A stretch of DNA of 64,000 bases from Melampsora larici-populina 98AG31. Lineage: Eukaryota > Basidiomycota > Pucciniomycetes > Pucciniales > Melampsoraceae. A program made the translations under genes and the position numbers. The stretch lies in contig NW_006768793.1 in NCBI RefSeq assembly GCF_000204055.1, forward strand, positions 277,983 through 341,982. The letters run 5' to 3'. Below the pieces are notes generated by a model. That model worked only from the letters and a program-made list of their open reading frames with translations. It ran no database searches and was not told where the DNA came from. Positions 56,201 to 64,000 of this stretch are shown piece after piece (position 1 is the first letter of the stretch; each line of letters opens with the position of its first letter).

Positions 56201-56489
56201 TTGAACTTGATGGTGATGAAAATAGTGCTTGATTTGTGGTCACCCCGCTTGTTTTTTTTACAAATTTTTATTATGTTTTAACCTACAACAATATGAAATA
56301 CACGCCTGCCTTTTGGACTGATATCCGCCGGATATCCGTCAAAAATCAGCTTTTCTGGCCCCTTCATTCGACTACCGGACCGACCGGTTATCCGGCCACC
56401 GGATGGTTGGAAGGTCCTATCCGTCACCCGGGTCCGACGGTTGCTCCGAGGGATATCCGTCGGATTTTCGGTTCCGGGTGACGGCTTGA
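53298..56489 (+). mobile_element. hAT transposon, 3192 bp, complete ends
   Basis: Inverted ends TCAAGCCGTCACCCGG on both sides and a perfect 8-bp target duplication ACTGCTAT (53290-53297 and 56490-56497) define a hAT insertion. Subterminal regions hold repeated CCGGCGACTAT (three in a row at 53313-53341) and GGATATCCG.CGGATATCC palindromes (about 53455, 56322, 56453), likely transposase-binding motifs. It carries one multi-exon transposase gene that is broken. Confidence 0.95.
53775..56232 (+). pseudogene. hAT transposase, inactivated
   Basis: N-terminal BED-type zinc finger region (WRYFKKLPD..KCFF..DCGKEL..STLSMKNHLEIKHG), DDE core start SIAITQDAWTSPNNVPFMSLTGHFINENWELLDL, then AHDARNFAGIIINYL, KLSAMTADNISTNAAIGREI and VHGCVAHVINLAAKEGL. 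The C-terminal dimerisation domain is FWKERMSIYPGLANMAMVYLAIPATSCPSEGQFNKTKRILG. Introns at about 54100-54187, 54521-54581, 55441-55501 and 55652-55713. Two lesions: a frame change near 54330 (reading ANHA then stop, with RRIYYYYKDF in another frame) and a TGA at 55199-55201 within DVPTR-stop-NSSYHMF, where the family has Trp (TGG). No other breaks seen, so inactivation looks recent. Confidence 0.88.
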
Positions 56490-56757
56490 ACTGCTATGGG
56501 TCAATTTCATCTCTCTACTTCCATTCAAATTGTGTTACACCTCCAACTGCTTATCAAAGGATTTGTCAATATGAGCTCTTTCTCCAGGTTCAACAAGCCT
56601 TCCCACTCCCAGTCCAGCTCATCACCCCTTCTTTTGATTGACCATGAAGCAGCTGAGAGCAGCTGGGCAGAAGGTGATCCAAAACGGACTCTTCATGTTT
56701 CTTAATTTTCCTCAAAGATAATTAACAATATGGGCTCTTTTGCTTCAGTAGAATACA

Positions 56758-58038
56758 TGTCTCACAGCCAGCATGCCTCAACAAGCCCCCTGTCAGCTCC
56801 CAAGCTCTCAAGCAGGAAGAGCCAGAAGAGCTACACTTTTAATAATAAAAATAAATAATAAAATTTTCATTTCCTTCCATAAGTATAAAGAGGAAAGCAC
56901 ATGTGATACTATACTTTAATAAAATTACAACTTCTAGACCTAGTTTCAAAGGTCGTATAAAAAAGACATTCAAACATATGCATTTTAGAGATTAACATCT
57001 AAAATCTAAAGAACCATATTCTTACCTTCTCTAATCTAAGGAATGACCTAGCTAGAGAAGTTCTCGAAAGAATAGTAAAGAACACCCGAGTCACCGATGA
57101 AAGAGACTAGGCCGGAGAAAAGGGACGCTTATGAAACTACTAGTAAGAAGGTTGATAAAGAATACTATAGATTAGCTAATGCCAAGGAAGAACATGAAGT
57201 AATTGATACTAAGACGACTCACAAGCTAATGATGATTATCTAACTAATCAAAGTTGCCAAGAGACCAATCCTGAGAATCTGTCAATGGAGAAGTAGACGA
57301 GTTAAGGTGTAGTGTCGAAGACTCAACAAATTAAATTCACTTTACGTAAAATCAAGAGGTATTAGTTCGGAGCAGTAAGCTCCAGAGAAAAGAAACCTAT
57401 GGTCAACCACAAGCGATACGAGTAGAGTCTAGGAGTATAAATACCCGACTGATAAGCAAGATAGAAAGACGGCACCTGATTTTACCACTGCTATCTTTTA
57501 TTTAGATCACATCTAAAACTAGGAGATCCCTTATCTTTTGAAATACCCGTTCTGAAAGAAATTCCCAAAGAATAACTTTAGACCCTTATATTTCAACAGA
57601 TTCTAAATCAGCGTCAAATTTTCTTTATAACTTCTTAGCTAAAATTCTAGAGAACTCCTATCCTTCGAACGTAATCTAGGTTAGTCAGTTTCTTCATTTT
57701 CTACTGGTCAAGGACCCAGTTTTTGTGACCTCTTGGTTGGCAAAATCCCTGTCGATTTGATCGCAGGCTACTCATTGTCTTAGGACTTGAGAAGAACTAC
57801 GGCTCAGGCCAGACCAGCTATCATCTGCTAAACAAGCAGTGGGCCTGTAGTTCGAAGTACCTTACCAAGGAACCAAGGAGATTGAATCATTAGCTAACAT
57901 CCTTCTGTTCGGTTCTAACAACTCTACTAGAAGGAACAGTGTGTATTCCCCGTGACCAGCGGAATAACTTGTCAGGACTCACGTACGGAGTTGATAGACT
58001 AGACCTTTCTGTACGTCATATCATTAGCCACCCTGACA
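56758..58038 (+). repeat. 5' LTR of a plus-strand LTR retrotransposon (1281 bp)
   Basis: Starts TGTCTCACAG and ends CACCCTGACA, giving TGTC..GACA termini. It is followed at once by ATTGGGGGCCTCATCGAG, which looks like a primer-binding site, and by a leader and Gag-like ORF in the right order. The partner LTR would be beyond the window, so limits rest on termini and context only. Confidence 0.7.
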
Positions 58039-58056
58039 ATTGGGGGCCTCATCGAG
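58039..58056 (+). promoter_or_regulatory. putative tRNA primer-binding site
   Basis: ATTGGGGGCCTCATCGAG directly abuts the LTR end CTGACA. Position and the TGGxGGCC core fit a minus-strand primer site; the tRNA is not identified. Confidence 0.5.
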
Positions 58057-58334
58057 TGCTAATAGCCCGAGACTAACAAGAAAAACACGTGCTTCAGTTT
58101 TTTTTTTATCATTTTTTCGCTTTTAGTTCCAAAAAACCAATTAAAAACCCATAAAAAAATCATCAATTTTTTTTTTCCAGTTATTAGTCAGAAAGTTTTT
58201 GTTGTTTGTTTTCTTTTTTCGATTTGATCAATTAGCCTTAGGATATCTCCTAAGAACTACCATAGTACTCTTCCTTTTTGTTACCATTATTCAAAATTTT
58301 GGACGCAGTACACCTAGCGTTATCGGAGCTCCTA

Positions 58335-58475
58335 CACTGCCAGCATTAAAGAGGTTCCCAGATGGGAATATGGGTCGTAGGAATCAGACAGCCTTTGTGA
58401 CTACATATATTACAATGGCGGTCTGATCCCCACAACCCATATTCCCATATGGGAACCTCTTTAATGCTGGCAGTG
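58335..58475. mobile_element. 141-bp foldback MITE with CACTG ends (CACTA-like)
   Basis: Arms 58335-58375 and 58435-58475 are inverted copies over 41 bp with one mismatch, starting CACTGCCAGCATTAAAGAGG. The stem extends further inside (ATCAGAC/GTCTGAT). CTA flanks both ends (58332-58334, 58476-58478). CACTA/CACTG ends with 3-bp duplications are typical of the CACTA group. It lies in the leader between the LTR and the Gag-like ORF; alternatively it is a functional leader hairpin. Confidence 0.65.
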
Positions 58476-58921
58476 CTAGAAGTTAACAAAACCTTAGGAA
58501 ATTTAATCTTCGCATTCGTCAGAATCAAGATCTCAGGAGAACCGACACCAGCAAACCTGTATAGAGACCTCTGGAGACTGGGTAAGAAGTTGAAAGCCTT
58601 AGCAAGTAAATTGGAATCAGAGGAATACAAGTTAGTACGACAATTTTTCTTTTTGTAAGAAAAGATTAAGCGTACTAAATAAAAACCTTGTTCACCTAGT
58701 GAGCAACACGCACCAGCCCAATCCAGCTCTAACAAAGGACTTACAGGCAGTAGGCAGAACCCCATCCAACTCGTCAGTCCTGAACCCCAACAACCAGCAA
58801 GCCCAGGATCGTATAACGGGTACAACCCACACAAAGACATCAAAGATCTTGTCTATAGGTCAACCTGGTAGATAACAACTACTGCTATCTATTCTTTTCT
58901 GAGCGCGAACTGATAGTAAGG

Positions 58922-60946
58922 ATGCCACCTAGAAAATCCGATCGAGTCAGATCAATCGAGAGCCAGTTCGGTAGACCCAACTACAGTGACAGCAACCAAA
59001 GGGCAAGTTCCGTTAACTCAATCCCAGGGCGACGCAATGCAAGAGGACCCACCTGTCGATCAGTCACCACCGACGGTCCCCCAAGAACAACAACGTCTAC
59101 TGATCACCTTGCACGAACACAATTTCAAGAATTGGAAGACTGCCCAGGACACCAATCCCAACAACGCCCGCCAGATCACGATCTTTCTTGGATTGTGGAA
59201 GATGTCACACGACGCCTTGACAACAATCCTAGGGAAGGAGGAAGTCCAGAAGGGGAGTTTGGGATGGGATCCGTATGTCGAAGAGAGGAAGCTCTTAGCA
59301 AAAACGAGCAACGGGTTCATCGGATTGAACCAGAACCCTCACGGATCACCAGACCCCAACAGACCCTACCGATCCTTAGCTCAAATCGAGACCCAAGAAC
59401 CGACTCAGTCGATGTCGTCGGCAGGACCAGTCCGAAACGACAATCACCAACATACCAAAGAACTGTACAAGAAATCTCCCCAAGCACAAGCGGATACCGA
59501 CAACATGCACTCGATGCTAGCGTTCAGCAAAGCTTACTATCGAGCAGTGAAAGGCATCAGCAAGTCCAAAAACAAAGGACAACAGAAGAACCACAAAGAC
59601 CAAGCTTAGATGCAATGCATAATGTCTTCTTATCTACACCCAGTCCGTTCCTATCTTCGCGTAGAGTCTTGTGTGATCAGAATCCTGTAACAGATACAGT
59701 TGTAAACAGTTTTGCTATTAGACATACGTTAGATAAGAAAGTTGTTCAACCAACTACGGGTTGTAAGCAAATAGATTACATGATAAGTAATAATGATCGA
59801 AGCATGAGCAGTTTAAAAACTGACATACCATCTCTTGAGAGCCAAACGTTGAAACAAGAAATAGCCCAAGTTCCAATTTGTGAGAGTACCCAAGTCCCAA
59901 TGGTGAGAACTAATGAACAAACACACGTATCAAACCGAAAAGCTCTAGATTTTTCTACAGATGAGGTTTCAGTAGTACAAAAAGCTGTAGAAATAGAAAA
60001 ACAACGAAATATCCCTCTGAACCAAGGACGAAAAGATACGATGAATCCGAACAAATCAGACAATGTACCGCGCCATAAGACACCAGTCATCACGACTATA
60101 CTGAATGAACCAAAAGTTCAAACCAAGAGCATCGAAGACATCATCAGAGAAACAGAAAACAGTGTTTCACCTTTTGTAGCGGCAGGACCCGTAAGAGAAA
60201 TAGATCAAGCAAGCGCAGCCTCTTTCGACAGAGATTTTAGCCTGACTAATAAATTCCAACAACTGAGACTCCAGACAGATAGTTTGTCAAACAAATCATC
60301 GCCACGCATTGTAGACCATAAAGAGGATATCCCTACTATGATGGTGAACCTTAAGAAATCACTAGAAGATAAGATGGACGAGAACATACGTTTAATCAGT
60401 GAGAAATGGGATTTCGGCATAAATATGCTGAATGACGAATTTAATCTAAATTTTGATGATATCAAGAATGACGTGTTGACGACACGGGAAGACTTACTCC
60501 GACATAATACCACAGCAGCATGCGGAGAATGTCAGTGCGAGAAAATAATTGAAGCGCAAGGATTAGCATGTAAACAAATGATTGAGATCCATAGCACACA
60601 CCTTAGCGAAATGATGTGTAGGTTAGGAGAGAAACTAGATCATCAAGCACACCAAGTGGTTTTGCTCCATATGAATGTGACACGAATTGTATCAATGCTG
60701 AATAACAAAGCCAAGAAAGAAACAGATCTGAAGGAGGAAATTATCGGAAATAATCCTTTCGCAGAGTATATAACAGTTCGCAAAGACGAACAGCACGATG
60801 ATGTAAGATTCACAAATCAACCAGATACAGTAAGATTCACAAATCAACCAGATACAACAAGCAATCCGTATACTCCGAATACTAAGGTACAGGAAGCTGA
60901 GGGTAGAATGGAGAAATTGTTATCTCCGGAGGCCGAAGAACGGAGA
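58922..60946 (+). CDS. Gag-like ORF of the plus-strand LTR element, truncated by insertion
   Basis: Opens MPPRKSDRVRSIESQFG about 880 bp after the LTR. The C-terminal half is helical (ENIRLISEKWDFGINMLNDEFNLNFDDIKNDV) with a Cys cluster CGECQCEKIIEAQGLAC and a doubled VRFTNQPDT. At codon 675 the sequence enters another element's LTR (60947), so the last 61 codons of the open frame are not native. A second frame is open at 58986-59609 (207 aa, with LLITLHEHNFKNWKTAQ and FLGLWKMSHDALTTILG) and looks more protein-like over that stretch. The real product may switch frame near 59600. I infer Gag from position; no pol follows in the window. Confidence 0.55.
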
Positions 60947-61152
60947 TGTTATGGACAGACTTGGGGGTTTTTGGCGACGAGGGTCAAGGGAGTTCTGGTG
61001 AGGATTTGTATCTATTACCAGTCTTCCTATGTGGATTGTCGGATGAGGGAAAATCTGTACAGGCAATGTATCTACAACTATAAGATGGTTCTCGAGCTTG
61101 TGACATGTAATGTGAATATGTCACTCAAGTGAAATAGAACCAGTTCATAACA
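60947..61152 (-). repeat. 3' LTR of the minus-strand Ty3/gypsy element (206 bp)
   Basis: Perfect 7-bp inverted termini TGTTATG..CATAACA. It lies directly beyond the polypurine tract and stop codon of the gypsy polyprotein. The other LTR is outside the window. Confidence 0.8.
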
Positions 61153-61166
61153 TTATCCCCCCTTTA
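61153..61166 (-). promoter_or_regulatory. polypurine tract of the gypsy element
   Basis: On the minus strand it reads TAAAGGGGGGATAA immediately before the LTR start TGTTATG, the expected plus-strand primer position. Confidence 0.8.
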
Positions 61167-61247
61167 ATGCCCAAGCTTCCTCTTGCAAGCTCTGCATTCT
61201 TTCCACGGGCTGCGTTAAAAAACCCAGTGGGAAAAAGCATAGCCCTC

Positions 61248-64000
61248 TCACTTCTTCCGCCTTCTCCTTTTGTACTTATTTGTTGCGTCGGGATATTTTA
61301 AATTAAACTCATTAACTAAATCTTGACTATTCTTGAGGTTGATTTCGGGTTCCCATGAATTGTTTTCCTTGCCAAATCCTTTCCAACTCACAAAGTATTC
61401 CTTCTTGTTGTACCTTCTTCTACAATCTAGTATCTCGTTGACTTCCCATTCTTCTTCATCCTGTATTATGATTGGTTCGACTGGGGGTTGTTTTCGTTGA
61501 TGTATTGTATCCGGGTTATGTTTCCTGAGTACAGAGACATGAAATACAGGATGGACGCTTTTCATGGAAAGAGGGAGATTCAATTTATAAGTAGAATTTG
61601 ATATCTTTTGGATAATGAAGAAAGGACCTAGCCATCTATTTTCTAATTTTGGGCTTGGCCTAGTTGTCGAAATGTTTCGTCCGTTCAACCAGACTTGGTC
61701 TCCTACTTCCCATCTTGGTGTTTGTTGTACTCTTTTGTCAAATTGTTCTTTCATCTTCTCTTGAGTTAATTCTAAACATTGATTTAATTCAGATTGCACT
61801 TCGGCGAGTGTTTGCATCCTCTTCTCTACTGCTGGCACACACTGTTCAGCTGATGGTACTTTGTTGAATGATGGGTTAAATCCATAGTTAGCTTTAAACG
61901 GTGAAATGCCCGTGGATTCATGGTCTTTGTTGTTATACGAGAACTCAGCTGTGGGCAGTAGACTTTCCCAATCGTCTTGTCGATATTTAACGAAATGTCG
62001 TAAATATTGTTCGATTACTTTATTGACGATCTCGCTTTGACCGTCTGTACGTGGGTGGAAAGCGGTTGACGGGTGAAGGCGTATACCTAGGCGTTTGTCA
62101 ATTTCTTCCGTGATCTGTGAAATGAAAATACTACCCCTATCTGAGATTATCGTCTTGGGAGTTCCATGAAGCTTCCATACGTTCTTCATCATGAGATCTG
62201 CTAGGTCTTCAGCCGACATTGATTCAGTACAAGCAATGAAATGACTCATTTTCGTTAATCTATCCACCACGGTTAATATGCTGTCGTAGCCGTTTGATGC
62301 AGGGAGGCCGGTGATAAGGTCATATGAGATATCCGTCCACGGGCCAGCCGGTATCGGTAATGGCTCCAGAGTCCCAAAGGGTTTCTGTGTGGTTGATTTA
62401 ACCCTTAGACAAGAGTCACAACCGTCCACGTACCTGTTGACGTACGCTTTCTGAGATGGCCAGATGAAGCTTCTCCTGACCAATCCGAGAGTCTTTGCTC
62501 GACCTGGGTGGCCCGCAAGCAATGAGTCGTGTCTGCTTCTTAGTATTGAGTATTTGATGTCGTCGACGTCAGGTACCTCTATTCTACCTTGGTTGTAGAG
62601 GATACCATCTTGTACTTTGTAATGCTTCAAAGCTGCTTTCGTCTTGGCTGATATCGGGTTCAAGGTTGCGTTCATCAGTTCCCCTATCCTGTCACACTCT
62701 TTGCTTGCGTCTCTGATTCGTTGTATAATTTGATCATCCGTAGGAATGTCCGGTGCCTTAGTGTCAGTTTCAGCGATGCCCAATACATCCACCTCAAACC
62801 AGTGCTCAGAATTGTCGAGTGCAACCACTTCATCTTCGAAGAACCCCTCTACGCTAGCAAGCTCGACCGGGAACGTGTCTGGGCCGATGTTTTCGGGTCT
62901 TAACAACTGGCCAAAGGTCAATTTTTCCTCGTTAGTAGGCGCCAGGTCCGGTCTTCTAGATAAGGCATCTGGTTTGGTAGCTTTACTGCCGGGTCGGAAT
63001 TTAATCACGAAATCGAAACAGCCCAGTGTCTCCGCCCATCGAGCCTGTCTGCGGGTAAGCTGCTTGGTTGTCATGAAAGACTCCAGGTTACGATGGTCCG
63101 TGTAGACTATCACATCTAGGCGGTTGGGGTTTCCCTCCAGGTAGTGGCGCCACTCTTTGAAAGACGCGACAATCGCCAGTAGTTCCTTATCAAAGATCTC
63201 GTAGTTCCTTTCAGCTTGGACTAGTGATCTGGACAGGTAAGCTACTGGGTGGAGTTCTCCATCGTCCTCGCTGCGTTGTGATAGCACTGCTCCTAATGCA
63301 AAATCGGAGCAGTCACATTCCAGAGTAAACGGCTTGTATGGATCGGCTATCTTCAGTACGGGTGCGGTGGTGAAGGAGGTCTTCAGGCTCTCAAAGGCTT
63401 TTTCGCATTTTTCATCCCAGACATAGTGCGCGTTGAGCTTGGTCAGATTATGAAGTGGTCTTGTGGTTCTTGAAAATTGGTCGATGAAACGTCGGTAAAA
63501 ATTGGCGAATCCAATGAAGCGTTGGAGTTCAGATACTGATTGGGGTGCTGGCCATTCTTTGACGGCTTTCACTTTCGTCGGGTCCATTCTGATTTTATTC
63601 TTAGAGATAATAAGGCCAAGGTATTCAATTTCCTTCTTCGAGAACTCGCATTTTTCGGGTTTCAGCCAGAGTGTATGCTTGGATAGGACGTCAAGTACGC
63701 CATCAACAGCGCCTTTGTGATCTACTTTAGGCTTTGTATAAATCATAATGTCATCCAAGAAGGCCGCGGTGTCTTTACCTATACGTCCCAATAAGATATC
63801 TTGAATAAAGTATTGGAAATAACCAGGGGCGCCTGTTGGCCCAAAAGGCATAGTCAGAGGTGCAAACTGGCCTTGTTTGCATATAAAGGCCAGTTTATCC
63901 TCATCACCCTCTGCTACTCGAAGATTACCGTACGCATTGCGCATATCAAGCTTGGTAAAGTCTTCGGCATCCAGCAAACTGTCGACTAAGTCCATAGTCA
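61248..64000 (-). CDS. Ty3/gypsy chromovirus polyprotein (RT-RNase H-integrase-chromodomain), 5' part outside window
   Basis: Open to the window edge with no stop. RT: DFTKLDMRNAYGNLRVAEGDEDKLAF, MPFGPTGAPGYFQYF and active site FLDDIMIY. RNase H: FTLECDCSDFALGAVLSQ, YEIFDKELLAIVASFKEWRHYLEG, VIVYTDHRNLESF and DALSRRPD. Integrase: HHCC finger (HDSLLAGHPG..CDSCLRVKS), core Asp in TVVDRLTKMSHF, Asp in IISDRGSIF and Glu in TDGQSEIVNKVIEQYLRHF. The C-terminus has a GPY/F-like LENRWLGPFFIIQKI and a chromodomain WEVNEILDCRRRYNKKEYFV followed by SWKGFGKENNSWEPE, placing it among chromoviruses. No frameshift or stop seen, so it is probably a young insertion. Confidence 0.95.
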   Translation of the reverse strand, partial: TMDLVDSLLDAEDFTKLDMRNAYGNLRVAEGDEDKLAFICKQGQFAPLTMPFGPTGAPGYFQYFIQDILLGRIGKDTAAFLDDIMIYTKPKVDHKGAVDGVLDVLSKHTLWLKPEKCEFSKKEIEYLGLIISKNKIRMDPTKVKAVKEWPAPQSVSELQRFIGFANFYRRFIDQFSRTTRPLHNLTKLNAHYVWDEKCEKAFESLKTSFTTAPVLKIADPYKPFTLECDCSDFALGAVLSQRSEDDGELHPVAYLSRSLVQAERNYEIFDKELLAIVASFKEWRHYLEGNPNRLDVIVYTDHRNLESFMTTKQLTRRQARWAETLGCFDFVIKFRPGSKATKPDALSRRPDLAPTNEEKLTFGQLLRPENIGPDTFPVELASVEGFFEDEVVALDNSEHWFEVDVLGIAETDTKAPDIPTDDQIIQRIRDASKECDRIGELMNATLNPISAKTKAALKHYKVQDGILYNQGRIEVPDVDDIKYSILRSRHDSLLAGHPGRAKTLGLVRRSFIWPSQKAYVNRYVDGCDSCLRVKSTTQKPFGTLEPLPIPAGPWTDISYDLITGLPASNGYDSILTVVDRLTKMSHFIACTESMSAEDLADLMMKNVWKLHGTPKTIISDRGSIFISQITEEIDKRLGIRLHPSTAFHPRTDGQSEIVNKVIEQYLRHFVKYRQDDWESLLPTAEFSYNNKDHESTGISPFKANYGFNPSFNKVPSAEQCVPAVEKRMQTLAEVQSELNQCLELTQEKMKEQFDKRVQQTPRWEVGDQVWLNGRNISTTRPSPKLENRWLGPFFIIQKISNSTYKLNLPLSMKSVHPVFHVSVLRKHNPDTIHQRKQPPVEPIIIQDEEEWEVNEILDCRRRYNKKEYFVSWKGFGKENNSWEPEINLKNSQDLVNEFNLKYPDATNKYKRRRRKK

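Noticed and set aside
61664..63989. Plus-strand ORFs opposite the gypsy polyprotein
   Set aside because: Shadows of the intact minus-strand RT-integrase frame.

Overview
This window is nuclear DNA of a filamentous fungus. Gene structure (many introns of about 50-110 bp with GT..AG ends) and gene content (PDR-type ABC transporter, Frag1/Sfk1-type membrane protein, Ant1/PMP47 carrier, Ddi1, a CTNNBL1 homologue) fit a basidiomycete. The AT-rich intergenic DNA, the many transposons, a multi-exon small secreted protein family and a degenerate PAPS reductase make a rust fungus (Pucciniales, Melampsora-like) my best guess. That is inference, not proof. One 100-N assembly gap lies at 15838-15937.

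Layout. 1-3054: C-terminal half of an ABCG/PDR transporter. 4740-5950: Frag1/DRAM/Sfk1-family membrane protein. 7315-11028: a tandem pair of CmcJ/NvfI-type oxygenase genes inside a duplicated unit of about 1.8 kb. 12427-13359: a small secreted cysteine-containing protein whose paralogue lies at 40580-41571. 13624-16182: a cluster of foldback MITEs, three of them nested. 16561-22682: compact housekeeping block (DUF1749 alpha/beta hydrolase, CTNNBL1-like spliceosomal protein, peroxisomal carrier). 23931-28167: secreted subtilase. 29669-31703: fungal CGIG/AGQ-motif protein. 32772-33795 and 43182-44333: paralogues of an unrecognised Ser-rich protein on opposite strands. 34789-35794: PAPS-reductase-like gene lacking the catalytic Cys motif. 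36963-38777: Ddi1. 39061-40071: putative TIR element.

From 44938 to the end almost everything is transposon. 44938-53105 is a tyrosine-recombinase retrotransposon (DIRS order, PAT/Ngaro-like) with split direct repeats in the order A1-ORFs-B1-A2-B2 read on the minus strand; its B2 repeat carries a 925-bp Tourist-like MITE with TTA target duplication. 53298-56489 is a complete hAT element with a perfect 8-bp target duplication but a broken transposase. From 56758 an LTR retrotransposon begins on the plus strand (1281-bp LTR, primer-site-like sequence, a 141-bp CACTG-ended MITE in the leader, Gag-like ORF). It is interrupted at 60947 by a chromodomain-type Ty3/gypsy element on the minus strand that runs off the window.

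The housekeeping genes are unrelated neighbours. The clear themes are local paralogue expansion (oxygenases, secreted proteins, Ser-rich proteins) and layered transposon insertion. The layers can be ordered in time because several pre-insertion sites are preserved within the window.
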